NCBI GenBank assembly: GCA_032207245.1
Contig: CM063498.1
Span: 59,613,198 to 59,677,197 of the forward strand
Reading direction: 5' to 3'
Source of the DNA: Pardosa pseudoannulata
Lineage: Eukaryota > Arthropoda > Arachnida > Araneae > Lycosidae
Length of the DNA: 64,000 nucleotides
In this document: in pieces, positions 30,501 to 45,500 of the stretch
Numbering within the stretch: the stretch's first letter is position 1
Layout of the letters: each line of letters begins with the position of its first letter
The notes under the pieces: generated by a model
Databases searched by the model: none
Told to the model about the DNA's origin: nothing
Seen by the model: only the letters and a program-made list of their open reading frames with translations
Position numbers and translations under genes: made by a program

Positions 30501-33500
30501 AAAGGAAACAAAAATCTAAGACTAATATGCATATTAGTTAAATTTTGTAATAATTTTATGAAAAAAAATACTTGAAAGTTTAAATTGTTTAAAAAGTAAA
30601 GTAAAATGAAAAACTATAACACAAGGGGCTGATTAAGAGGAAAATTATTAATTATAGTAAAAGTTTAAAATCATCATTTTGCAATAACTTCAATGTAATT
30701 GCAATAAGTGCAATAACATTACTAGAATTAAAACTATTTTATTGAAATGTATTTCTAAATACAGCTTTAATTCACCACATACAAAAAAATTATAGCCTTT
30801 TTTTATGTTTCCAAAAAGTGAAATATGATATTCAAATTTAGGAAGTTAAAAGATAACATAATAAAACATGCCTGCAAAAATTTCTTAACTTACATACAAA
30901 TTTATATTACAAAATGTAGAAATGAAATGATACCTAAAATACAACAGACTGACAAGAATTGCATTATGGAACTTTCAAATGGAAATCTGAACAACTTTAA
31001 CTGAGTGATGATTTTAATGAAAAAAAAGTTAAAATAGTGTAAATTTTATAGCATATAAAACAACATAAGATTTTTTAGGTTAGCAGTTCTCAAACTATTT
31101 AAGACATAGTGCCCTTGTTGGGAAAAAAAATTACAGCACTGGTACTTTTATTGAATAAAAAAAATATGCATTTAAAACCTCTTTAATGCAATAAATGTAA
31201 TTATTTGGATGAAATATCAAATGTCCTTGAATCAAGGCATCCGAGGGTGTCACATTACCCAGTTTGAGAACCATGGCTTTAGTTCCCATTTCATTGAGAT
31301 GTAAAATTACATTAGTTAATAAGGAGAAGAAAAAATTATTATTAACTTACAAGAGAAACTTCTACATTTTCAGTATCCCATTCTTGCATATCTGCATCAA
31401 TTGCAGAATCTCTACTGTGGTTGTTTCCAACAGAATTCAATTGCTTCATCCTTGATTCCTTTTCCATCTGTGCTTCTATTTTCTCTCTTCAATAAGAAAG
31501 TTTGAAAGAAAATTATTGAATTATATTCAATTTGCAAATTTTCATACCAGCATGTATCTAAACATATGTACTAGTGGCTTGTGAATTCATCTCTTCCCAT
31601 TTTTCAAAAGTTTTAGGTCACTCGTTAATTTCTTCATAATTTAGTTGAAAATAACATATTGTCTAAACTATGACTAAACAAAATAATTTTGGACACAAAC
31701 ATCTATACATTTAAGTGTCATGCCTTTATTATATAACAGGAATGCATAACACAAATATACAAGAGAATTTTTTTTTTTTTTTTTTTACCTAAAACACTGA
31801 AGTTTGATAGCAAAGCAAACGCACATAACAAAATACAGTCAATATTACCCAAATTTACATCTGAAAGATATAAACTTTTAAAAATAGAAAATTTTCAGTT
31901 AACCCTGAAATCAACTGTCAATTCAGTTAATCCTGAAGTTTTCCCTTAAATCAATCACAATTATTGAGCTGTACTCAAAATATGAGTTGGTTAGTTGTGA
32001 ACACCCAAATAAATTTTTTTAATAACAAAAGATAATTAGAACAGAACCTATTAATTATTGAGAAAAATTGGAAATGGTTGCAAACATCCATGCCATCAGG
32101 GTGACCACAAAATCAGAGAACAGTCAAAGTTTAATAAAGAAAGATTCATAAGACTTTGGCTTCAAATCAAGAGAAAAAACTGAATAAATGGGATAAATCA
32201 AGAAAAATTTTAAAAATTCATTTACAACAAACTTTAAAACTATCAGCAATTGAAGCTACAGAAACTTAAGGATTAAGCTTAAATATTCCATCAAGAATTA
32301 ATCAAGCTAATTACCTTAATTCTTTCAATTCCTTTGAAGCCTCATTTTTCTGCCGCTTTACATCATCTGAATCTCTTAAAGCCTCAGCTAAATCACTAAC
32401 AGCTCTGTCTCTTTCTTTTCGTAATTTATCACATAGTGATCGTATACTTTCTCTTTCAAGAACTATTTTATCTCTTTCACTGAAAGCCCAATCTCTTCTA
32501 CGTTTGCATACTTCAGCTTCTTGTTGTGCCTCTGCAGAGAAAAAAAATAGGCATTACAACATATATAAAGATTAAAAGGTATAAAGAAATTCAAGACTTT
32601 TTATACAAGAACATCATAACTATCTAGCACAGTACAAAAACAAAATATTCGTAAAAAAAATTCCATGTTTAACTCAGATTAACATGTTTATCTGTATCCT
32701 GGGTGGGGCATGTAAAACAGTTTGTGGTCACATCCAAGTCTGCAAATGATACCTCTGAAGGTGGAAGGCCATGCCTGAGGGGGGGGGGGTCTTCTGCTTC
32801 TAAATTAAGAGGAAACCAATTTGTTTTTTTTCCTAGAGAGTAACATTGGCCACCAATATGATGCTTCCATAATAAAACAAATATCTGAGACTTGGTAGTA
32901 GTGAGTGCTATAAAAAACCAAGTGCCCCCACATAGGAAATAATAATAATAATCTATTTCCTTATCTTACTGATAAAAAAATTTTTAATTAAAATATAGGG
33001 TATTTTTTTATTTAAACTGAAGCTACTCAAAGCTACTTGTAGATCTATCTACCAAATGGACTGTCACCAAATTTGGTAAGGGATCTAATGACAACATAAA
33101 AAAAAATTATTCCATGATGAAAAATAAAAAGTTCAGAAAGTTTCCCTCTTATAAGTTGTTCTATTTTCACCATTCAAAACAGCTGCTACTCTGAAATATA
33201 TCTTTATAACACTTTAAGCAATTCATTTACTGCACTGAACTGGTGGGGCACTAATATTTTTTTTTTACTTTTCACCTGTCTATTTCTCTGCTATGTAGAC
33301 TACAACATTGACACATTCTACTTTACTGGTGACTTTTGGAACTATTATTTTTTTTTCATAGAACATTTTTCATGCATAGAATATTCTCATGTCAGCTGCA
33401 CAAACACGAAATTTAGCAACATTTTTTAAGAGGTCAAGCTACAGATTGTTCTGAGTAGTTGCAGTTTTTAATTAAAACATCCTGTCTGTATAAAGACCCA

Positions 33501-36500
33501 CTGCACAGCTAGCTAAAACTAAACAGGAGTCTAGTAAAATGTTTTCATGAATACTTCCATAAATAAAAACAAACTAATTGCAAATTACAAAATTACCCAT
33601 TAGCTCAGTCTGCAGTCTCTCCACTTGACGGCGTAAGCTCTCTATTTCCCTATTAGCTTGATCCAGGTCATCTAACCATTGACCATGTGTTTTGATCATG
33701 CCTTCATTTTCCCACTGATTTTCTCTCTCTTTTCTAGAATTCTCACGACCTACAGAATCCCAGTGGGGCTCACACTTTCTCCAATCCTTATCTCTTTGGT
33801 TTTCTTCACGACCAGTAACATAATCACCATATTTTTCTCGGAGTTCACTGCATTCTTTCAATGCTCTGTCTCTGTCTTGCAAAGCTGATGATATTTCCCG
33901 TTTTAAAGTTTCTACCTGTAATAAAATTAACAATAACTGTACAGAATTGTAAATTTACTACAAATTGTTCTGGTAGTTATTTTCCAAAATGAGAGAGAAA
34001 AACCTCATCTTTAAATATTGCTTAAAGCAACAGAGAAATTTCAGCTGGGCAAATTTTTGCTGAAAATTGAATGTGCTACCTTAATAAATTGTGAAACATA
34101 GCTATAAATTAAAAGCAAAAAGGGTATTTAATATTCATTGTCATGTAATAAATATACTTATTACCCCAATATACAATGTATTTATTTTTAATAATTAATA
34201 CCTTTTTATTCAAAACAAACATTGTAAGATTTTATAAATATTTGAAACACTTCACGTGCATCCTTTCTGTCATCTCCCATTAACTATTTACAATATAGCA
34301 TGTAAAATAAGAGTTAGTTCATTAAATATTATTTAATCATAAAATCTTTCAATTCTTTAAATAAAGAAACTATAGCATTTACTACAGGAAAAAAATGTAT
34401 TTTTCTAAAACAATTTTTTTCTTAATATTTTTTGTGAATATTTATGATAATTTTTTTTCTAAAATATAAAAGTATTCTATAAATGAAAATGGCTATATTA
34501 TAAGCAAAAGGAATGAACAAGGAGCATTTTAAACTAAGCTAACTTTGAAAGGATTAGCAGATTATACCTATAAAAATAATTAATGTTTTACTTTAAAGTT
34601 TTAAACACAATTAGGACAATGTTTTATCTCAAATCCAATCATTGCAATGATAAAGTCCTTTAGTCATAATACACAAAGATTTAGTTATAAGTTGATTTCA
34701 TTCGATTCACTTAATTATATTAGCCATACTGCTGTATTTACTTAATACCCACAAGGAGAATAATTAAAGAATGTTAGAGAATAATTAAAGATTTTTTAAT
34801 TAAATACAAACGTGCATGCGCAAAATCAGTATAATTAGTACTCAAGGTATGCAAAACAGGTATGATTTTTCTCCCATTTATGATACATTTATAAACGCTT
34901 AACATAAAAACAATTACTACTGCTTTTAATATCCTATGCATACTAGTGCTACTATCTTAAAAAACTCCAAAACATTAAATTAAAATTACACATCTTTTCA
35001 TTTATACATCGTTTTACATCAGTTTCTTGAGAAATGTGTAAATGGTGTTTTGCTGTATTACAACTTCACAGTCTGCTCACAAAAAAGTGATTTTTAAATT
35101 CTCTGATAATTTCAGGCTTTCTAAAAGTATTACAGGTACTTACAACACTGTTGTCATTCTTTTATGTCTATATTATCTTCACTTACCTTGTCTTAAGAAC
35201 AAGAAATTTTATATTTAAAATAAGTTAGCTAAATATTTTAAGTAAAAACATAGGATGAAAATATATATAAGCTAGAGAAAATGTCAGCTAAAAGAAGTAG
35301 TTTTATAGTATTACAATTACATACTACTTTGACTATATTCCAATCAGTTGTTTGAATCAATGATTTTGAAATAAATTAAGAATAGGTAATCAGAAAGAAA
35401 AAAATTCTGCATTTTGTTACCTAAATTACAAAATAATACAAATTTATACACTCAATGACTATTATATAATTCCAGAGAAAATTGACTGCATATAATCATA
35501 GAAAAATCTTGGGATCTCATAAAAATTCCCTGATATTTCTTGGTTTTCCGGATATATGGCCAACATGTTCTAACAAGGCAGAAAATTCATTGTTATAAAG
35601 TTATTACAAAAATAAACACAATTAAAAAAAATTACAAATAAAAAGTTATTAGAAAATACATTAAAAATAAAAATCAATTTAGGATACAGGCAAGTCAAAC
35701 ACTGCACTTACTTCTTCAGCTGTGGCTTTCTTTGCACCTTCAGAGTTTTTAATGATTTTCTGAGCTTCATTTAATTCCTCTTGCATACGTTCCATTTCCT
35801 TATGAACAGTATCTCGTTCTGACATAATTAAAGAATATTCCTGAACTGCAGCATTTCTTTCTTCTGTTAACCTGGCTAAATCTTTTGTAGCTTTAATTCT
35901 CACAGCCATAGCTTGATTAATTTCTTTCATAGCTTCATCTCGTTGTTGCTGTACCTGCAATCGGTAAGTAAAACATTTAGATTAAGAACACTTTCACATG
36001 CTAAATTTAAGTTCTTCATATTATAACAAAATTATTACTGACATTATACACTAGAATTTTGCACATCTGTAAATATTTATAAAAAACACCATAAATATGT
36101 GTAATGCTTCAACATCTGGCAATGAACAGAATACAAGGGTTGCCACAGGAAAAGGAAAAAAAAAAGAGAGAGTAGTCAGAGCAAAAGAGGAAACAGGAAG
36201 GATTTTGTATGTAATGTTTATAGTTTTTACTCCAACTAATTTAAACAAAAACCTTTTTATTTTAAAAGTTTAGTAATGGAATTTTTACTACCTTAAAAAA
36301 TACCTAAGACATAACATTGTGAATATGTCAAAATTATTTTTTTAAATTATGTAATTTATTGTAGCATTCAACTGTTAGTAATAGGAAAATTATTAAACTA
36401 AATAACTACTAATTATCAGTTATTTACATTTAGTTACTTTTAAAAAAGCAGATTATACAGTGCTGCAATCAATTCACAAACACTGTTAAAAACTGGTGAT

Positions 36501-39500
36501 ATTAATTAAATACATATGTAACATTAAAAAAAATTTTAGATGTATATACTGTAAGTATTTGATAAAAATGCATGCATGCACACACACACACACAGAGAGA
36601 GAGAGAGTTAAAGCATGTTATAGCAAAACAAGCATAAAATAAATTCTCAAATATAATGGAAATTTTGGTCCCACAAATTTCGTATTCTTTTCAATGTTTA
36701 TCCTTTTATCCTTTTGTTAATCAAACATCCAAAATCTTCAAAATTAGATACAAAGAAACTTTTTTCATCTGTCCCTTAAATTATGCACTTTCTCTTTAAC
36801 TTTTCTGCAGTTGAGAAAATATTTCCTCTCTAATGTCATAACAAAAGGTGTGAATTTAACAAGTTTTTGTCCACACAAACAGAAAAAAAAGCATTGATGT
36901 ATTCAATAAACAATGCATAGATTTATAATTTGTTTAAAAAGTGATGTCACATCAGCAGAAGATTACCGATTATTTCTCAATCAAAACATTAAGCAACAAA
37001 TCAAGATAAAATTACTTTTTTCCCTTTTTCTTCATTTTTAGTCAATTTAGTTCTTATATCAATTTAATAGATAACTAGTAAATATAATTTAATCAATTTT
37101 AGTCATTTTAATTCATTAAAAGATTAATTTTAGATTGATTTTTAATAGGTTTCTATCCTTTTTACAATTTACTTTTTAATACACGTAGCAATTAACAAGC
37201 TATACATTTTGTGAGATCTAACATGTTTTGTAACAGTTAATTTATAGCAAACTACCTGACACAGTAAAGAAATCCTTTGGCCCTTTGAAGTTCATTAAAA
37301 TGGTGTTTGACTACATATATATTAATAACTATATCAATTTTAGGCTCACCTGCATTAGAAAACTTGTGTAATATAACTTTTACAAATAAATTTGTTTAAA
37401 ATGCAAGTGAATTAAAACCTTCCTTTCAATACATAGTATAAAAAATGACTGGGGGGGGTACAGGGGTGATTGCCCCCTGCCGAGGCTCATAGCACCTATA
37501 TATAATTTTAAGAAAATTTGCAGATTTTCATAAACAAATATTATTAAAGCACCAAATATGACTACAATTTTTTCAGATGGCATCTATCACTATACTGACA
37601 ATAACTATATAAAACTATACAATTAGCATCCTAATTACCTTAGCTAGCTGCTCTCTGGCTTCATTCCGTTCACGTAAAGCATTGTCCCACTGTCTGATAG
37701 CAGCAGTACATTGCTGTTGTAGCCCATTTCTCTCATGCATAGCAGCATTGCGCTCATGGGCCAGATCCTCGTAGCGCTTCCTCCAGCAGCTTAACTCTTC
37801 CTGAGTTACCTCAAGCTTTGAAACTGTAGCACTGTGTGAGGCCACAAGATCAGCATAACGTTTGTGTAAATTGTCATATTCTTCTTTCATGGCCTCGCAT
37901 TTTCGTACCACAGTCAGATACAACTGATGAGCTGCCTCACCTCCATTTTCTGTGAGCATTTCCTATGAAATAAGTTCATAAAGAATAATCATTCACAAAT
38001 TTCATTTTTACAAACATTTTTAAAAAATTCAACATTTTAAACATTGATATAACTAAGACAATGTTTATGGCAGGCCTCATGAGGCACTAGTCCGCAAATT
38101 TCTGGATCCAAAATAATGATAAAATTAATTTTAAACTACACAGACAGGAATGAAAGAACTTTAAAATGAAAGGGTTGTATAATACCAAATTATAAGTACA
38201 TTTTGGTTATTTTTTATATTTTTTGTATAATTTTCTGAACCATTAGTATGTTTTCTGTTAATTTACAAACTCTAATTAAAATTTAAGAATGATATTTTAC
38301 AACATAATTTCTCATTTTCTAACATTGTTTACATAAGGAGTATATGTGTAGGAAGGGCTTAAATAAGTTAAAGTACAGATAAAATGTACAAAAATGAATT
38401 TTATTTTACCAGGGATTTATATACACATGTCACATATTATCTACCAAAACTTGTAGAAATTAGGTATTTACACCTTATAAAGTGCTATAACTATGGGTAG
38501 ATAAGTCACCCTGACATACTGTACAAGTAATAACTGATCTAAATAGAATGAAAGTTCATTGGATAGATTTTGAATGTATAGTTTTAGTAATTGATTTTTA
38601 AAAATGATTAAATGGTTGTAAATAATATAACAGACTAAAATAATTTTAAAGAAAGGAATACTTATATTAAAGCTAATGGCCTTGAGTTCTAATTTAAGAT
38701 TAAAAATATATAGTAATTAACCATCTTATTTACAATTATGAATCTTTATAATCTACCTGATTAACAAGTAGTATAGCTATATCAAACTGCTATTATTATT
38801 CACAACTAATACCTATAATTGGGTGATATTGGAATTAAATGTTATACTATAACTTATATTAGTTGATTTAGTTTGACTACAAGACTTTATTTTATGAAAT
38901 TAAGATCAGAAATCATTTAACAAAATAAAGATTAGTAGCTTTTTCTTAAACTGAATAACATACTTCAGTTTCAAATAAGAATAAATGCAGAAAATTGTAT
39001 TTGTAAAATACCATGTTTACTCCTGTATAATGTATAAGTCAAGATCAATGGTTGCCACTCCCCAGGTGGGATAAGTCTGAGAAAATGGTGCAGAAAAAAA
39101 TTGCTGCAATAAATTCTTATTTTTATTTACCTATGAGTTTTATGCTTCCTATAAATATCCCATACTACCAAATCCATTATATAAGTAAAAAGATTAAATG
39201 CTGGATTTTGGACTATAAGATGACTTTTATTTTCTCACTCATATTGAACTATTTGCACCTTAATTGTTGGAACACTTTTCTATGTCACTTGTTGAGAGGA
39301 AGAATGAAAAATACACACACCACTGTACACCACACCCTTTTTAGGGAATGGTGAACAAGGTCTTCAATTTTAGTTTTCACAGTCATCTCAACATAACTGA
39401 AACCCTACCAATGACCCTGACAACTGATAACAAACAAGAAGGATTTCATTAAGAATGGAATCATTTGAAGATTGACACTGAAACATTACTGGCAGCTGAG

Positions 39501-42500
39501 TTACTTCATCCCCGTAAAAATTGGTTTACAATCTGGAAAGTCACTGATATCACAATTTTTAAGTGCTCACTACATACAAAATGAAAATTTTTGTCTTTCA
39601 TCCTTGCAAAGAATAGGGTGCATGTTACACAAAGTAAATATGGTAATCACATATACTGTTAGATTAAAAACATAAAATATTTTCTACAAATGATAAGAAA
39701 CTTAGTAATAAATGAATAATAATAAAACAATTTATCCATTGATTAGTATAAAACTTTCAATAATTAATAAAATTTTAAGTTGTTCAATATCATACCTGCT
39801 GTTGTCTCTGCAGTTCATTAACTTCCTTCCTGTCTTCTTCTCTGAACCTCTTTAGCCTTTCAATTTCTTGTTCTAGTCTATGCTTGTCAGCAAGGAGTTC
39901 ATTATATTGCTTTTTAAGGATTATAGTTTCATGACGTTGATTTTGATCTTCCATTTTTGGAGTACTCTGAAATGATTTGAAAATCGTTTATTAAAACTGG
40001 AATAAAATACAGACAAAAATTAAAGTAGATTGAAGCAATATAGTTTTAATTAGCAATAACTAAGCATTTTTAAAATGTTATATTTGACTTAATAACCCAT
40101 TCAACTATCATTTGAAACATAACTGAAATAACTACCTAGATTTATACTAAAATAATAAAAGAAAAGATTTTGTAAGAGTTGCGTCCATCTCTGTCGGTGG
40201 TCAAGCCAATTTTTGTTCACCTTAACAATTGAAAATGACAGTATTATCCTCCTAATGGTTTTCTTGACATACGGAAGTGTCAAGCGTGTTGTTTGTTAAC
40301 GCACCGACAGAGGAAAGGAGTCAGCCAGGAGCCAAGGGCGTTCTGGCTACCCCAAGGACAAGGGTCAAAAGGGGGGGGTGTCAACCTCCCCTAAAACCGA
40401 GGTTTCCTGCATGGAAAAGAGAGAAGTGGGAGGAATCCCGGCTGAACTTCTAAGAGAGCAGGCTCATCTAGAGTGATCTCCTCTCTGAATGATAGGTTAC
40501 ATCTGCATTGAGTTGATTTGTTTTATTTAAAATGTTTCCTTTTTGTTAAATAAATGAACCGTTGTTAAATTTTTAATCATTTATGGCTCCATACCTGCTT
40601 CATTGTACGGGACCCATTCAAAGTCATATCCAAAACAACTAGGGTGTGACTGACTATCGGAAGTAGAAACATCACAACGTTGATTGGAGTAACTTTTGTT
40701 GAGAGGTTTGCATTGATGCCTGTGTCAGTGCAAACCAAAAGATTGGTGGACCGGGAGTGGTTGTAGAAATTGATGAAAGTAAATTTGGTAAAAGAAAATA
40801 TAATAAGGGGAAGAGGGTAAAGGGACGATAGGTTTTTGGCGGGGTAGAAAGGGGTTCGAATACATGTTTTTTTGAGGTGGTAGAGGATCGCACGAAGGAG
40901 ACACTGTTGGATGCTATTCAGAGAAATATCTTGCCCGGATCAACGATCATGTCTAATTGCTGGAAATCGTATGATTGCCTCTTAGATCAACGGTTTCGTG
41001 CATCTGAGTGTCAATCATTCAGTGACATTTAAGGATCCGGATACAGGTGCCCACACAGACACCATAGAGGGAATGTGGGGACTTATTTAAAAAGAGTTTC
41101 GGAAGCAGGGCCATCGGCAAACTAACATCTTATTTGATTCGTATTTTGCTGAATTTATGTGACGCCGCAGGTATAAAGACCATACTGAAGGTTTTTTTCA
41201 AGCCTTCCTATCCTGCGTAAAGACCCATATAAATTCCAAAACAATAAAACTTGCATATAAAATATGCATACATGAACATGCCTTATAATTTTTTAAACTT
41301 AAAACTCAGGAACACAAAAAATAAAAATATATCAAATTGAACTCACTTACCTTTTTTTGATGGTAAAAATCAGATTCTCTTAAGGAAGATTCTTGTTTGT
41401 GAATAAAATCATTTGTGGTATATCTGTGATGAGAATCATTTATTTGGTGTACAGACTCATATTCTCTGTTAGAATTCAAAGAATGATCACTGGTGCTGAC
41501 CCCTAAATACAAAAATAATGCAGAATAAATTATGACAAAGACTACACAATATGAAAAAACTAAATGACTAAATATTCTCTTATTTAATCTTATTAAATTT
41601 TAAAATATTAAAATACTTTTTAAAAACCTTTGTCAAACCTGATAAATATGACTGTGTATAATTTATGTTTCAGATTTCATCCACTATGTTTTAAAAAATA
41701 AGTGAAAACTGAAAAAAAAAAATGGCAAATAAAACCAAATGTTTAAAATTTATAATTTAAAATATTACACGAGACCTTACTTGTCAGCTTGACATGTTAA
41801 ACTGTCATTAAAATCTTCTAAATGAAAGTTTATTTCTGGTAATTGAAAAAATAATAAAAGTAATACATTTAACAACAGAATATAACTTAACTCCTTTTAA
41901 AGTCACAATTTCTAGATGAGGTTCAAATCTAATTCAAAAGAGTTGAAGATAATATGAATGGAGCATCCACTAAATTGCAGAAAACTTTACAGCAAATTGA
42001 AGATCACATATAATGAGAGTCAAATATACTTATGTTTCTACTCAACAACTATGCACAAATTATTAAAATATTAAACTACAATTGTTAACTTTCATTTAAA
42101 ATTTATAGTTTCCAACTATAAAACTAATATTAAGAACAGTATACACACACTGCCTGAAACTCCACAATAAATACCACTTTCATCCTATAATAGATAACAA
42201 ATACAGACATACTAAAAGTAAGATTTATTAGATTAATTTCACCACTTAATACTACATGGCACTGTTCAGCAATTGTATAAAACCAAACTACATTCATGAT
42301 AGACTAGTCTAATTCGATTCAGGTTTTTTTTTTAATCGTGATGTGTTGCATAATAAAAAGAAAGTGTGTTCAACAGTGCCCTCTGTGTTCATCCATAATT
42401 CAATTTCTACCGATTCTTCATACAAATCCCAAGAATAACCAACAGGTAAGCAATTATCTGATTTGATTCTTCATTTCTGTTGAACATTTACAGTTATTAA

Positions 42501-45500
42501 TTTAAAATAATTCTTAAAACCCAAAGTTCAAGATTTGTGATTATTCAAATTCTAAATTCATTAACTATTCAACACAATATTCCAATACCGTTAATTTTGA
42601 GGATGAAGGATAATATAAATGGAAGGTAGACCAATGAAAATTTAAAAAACTTACCAAAAAATGTATAATATCAAATATAAAGATTGAGAAAACCTAATCA
42701 TATATCTTTTAGTACAAACTTACAGCATTTTACTCATTAAATAAAGAATTATTACACATTAAATTTGTCACATTTTTAATACTAACTACTAAACATTTTA
42801 ATATTCAAAAGCACAACACAACTTCATTCTTGGCAAATTGTTGTTTCCATAATAAAAACAAAAAGTAACCTATTTCTTTAATGATTAATCAAATACAGAT
42901 GTTAGTCATTTCATCTTCTACCTCATTTAACATCTAGAATTTGGGACATGATGAATGCTTTAAAAAAAATAATAATTAAAGTGGTAAACAAGATTTAAAT
43001 GACTATTCCAAGGGATGATTAATGAAATATCAATAAAAGTTTAATGTATTTTATAAAATAAACATGCTATATATCTCTGACCATGCTACACATTTTAAAG
43101 TACTTGTGGTTCTAATGAAAAAAAAAAAAATCACAAAGAAAGATCAGTTCTCCTAAATATGTCATTTTCAATCAGTTTTAATGTGTTCTTTTTAAACAAC
43201 TACCTATGAATATCCAAAAGTCATATGCACAAAGAAAACCAGATCTTAAAAGATATTTTATGAGAGAACAGACAAAAGGTCTTACCATGGTTCTTACTTA
43301 AAGTACTTAAAGAAGAAATCATGCTGTCACCACTAGTAGTGAGTCTTCGATATGAATTGTCTCTGTCAGTCGACTATAAATTATAAAAAAATATATGAGT
43401 TTTAGGAAAAAACAACTGCATAAAGACTTGCAACATTTAGAGTTTTTAAATAATGATTTTTTAAAGTTTTTAGATAAAACTTTCAAAAATATTTTTTCTC
43501 CCATAAAAAGACTTTACTATAAATAAGATTCTTATAATATTGTTAACAGTTTATTAGGGTTGGCAAGTTTTTGCCAAAGGTGGTGAAAAAATCATGGAAA
43601 AAACCGGTAAAAACCATCCTGGCAAAAATATATTTCTGCCACTTTTTGTCAAGTGGCAAAAATATGGATATGTTTTATTTAAGGGGATGTAACTATTTTA
43701 ACTTTTACTAATTTTAACTCTCATCTAAAGATACATAATACAATGTTTTTTTTAACATAGAATATTCAATGCATTATTGAAACAGTAATCTAAATCTAAA
43801 GTTATACCTAGAGATACAAAAAAAAAGAGATAAAATGAAGATTGATTTTGCAAGTTTTTATGAGCAATGTTGTTTTTAATGTAATTATTAGCTTATTTCC
43901 CCTACAAACTATAGGTTTAAACATTTTTAGTACTCATATAATATATATATCTTATATGTGTATATATACACCTTACAATTAAAGACAACATTACTATATT
44001 AAATTGATAAATAAAGAAAACATTTTTTATCCCATGCATCCATCATATAAATTTATTTACAAAAATAGAATATTGTATTTTGATTGCTAACATCAATGAA
44101 AATTATTTTAAATTGCTTAACTTGTCAAATTAACATTAATGAAATATTTAATTAATATTCTAATTTTCAATTGTATTATGTACAAAATTATTTATTATTT
44201 TGTTATTTATTAATTATTTTGTACATTTTTAAAATCCAGCAAATTTTTCTAAATTTTGCCATTTTTTACCAGTTTTTGTCACTGTCCTGGTAAAAATACA
44301 ATTTTGCCGGCAAAATGACGAACCCTACAGATTATTGAAATAATTTTAAGAAATACTCTAGTCATTAAAGCTATTTCAGTAATTAAGACATTAAAGAATA
44401 TTAACTTTAATTACATTTACTTTTTGTTACTATTAAACAGTTGATAATATATATATATATACCTTAGAGTGATTCCTTCGCCAGCCATCTCGATCACTAT
44501 TCACTACATGGAGATCAGATTTTAAAATACTTTGTGAAAGTTCAACATCTTGATGAGTACATAATGACTGAGGTGCTGAGGATGGACTGTTCCTTATTAA
44601 ATCATCATTTATGCCTATGACAAATTAATAAATTATATGAAGGTACAATTGAAACATTTCATGAAATAAAAATATTGCTTTTAAAAACATTACCTTTTTT
44701 TATAATACAGTAGAACCTCTTTTTAACGACCCCACGATACAATGACCCCTTCGTTAGAATGACCATCTTAAAAAATCCCAATTATTTTACCATAGGAATA
44801 GTGTTAATTTTGAATCATAACAACAACCCTAAGCATATTATTATTCATTAGAACGATCGCCAATTTCAGACTGCAGAACTCATGAGCAAGTGGGCTATTT
44901 TACAATTATTGTACTGTGGTGCAACTTCAAGAAACCTGTACTCCTCTTTTTGTGTCTGCTTAAAAGGACCCTTTCGTCAAGTATGACATTGATGTCCTAG
45001 ATAGATGACACTCCAGACACTAATGAAATGACTTAGCTCCTCAGTGTCATATTTCTGGATCTTCAATTATCTTTTGATGAGTTAGTTGCGATACATGAAA
45101 CTTTACAGTGCTGCAAAGAAAATTTGAATGAGGACGATTTTATTGCCTGAAATGAAGGTAATGAAAATTACCGGAAATGAAGAAATCTGGGATTCCGATG
45201 ACAGAGAAGAAATCATTCAAGCTTTTGAAAAAGTGAATGAAAAAGAAGCCTTCAATGCAATTTAATTCTGAAGATATTCTTCAAAATCTAACAGATATGG
45301 AATCAGTGATAATGAAAAATTCCCAAATAAACTTGAAACAGGCGTCAATCAAAGACTTTTCAAAAATTCAGCAATGGTAATACAAATAAATAGAAGTGTT
45401 CTCTAGGTATGTACTGTTGCATCATTTCTTTGCTCTATTTTTATTACTATTTTTTCATTTCATTACAATGACCATATGATGTTCGTCCCACAGGGGGTCG

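Noticed and set aside
40672..40893. Minus-strand 73-codon frame
   Set aside because: It lies opposite the Merlin transposase relic, whose plus-strand reading is the meaningful one.
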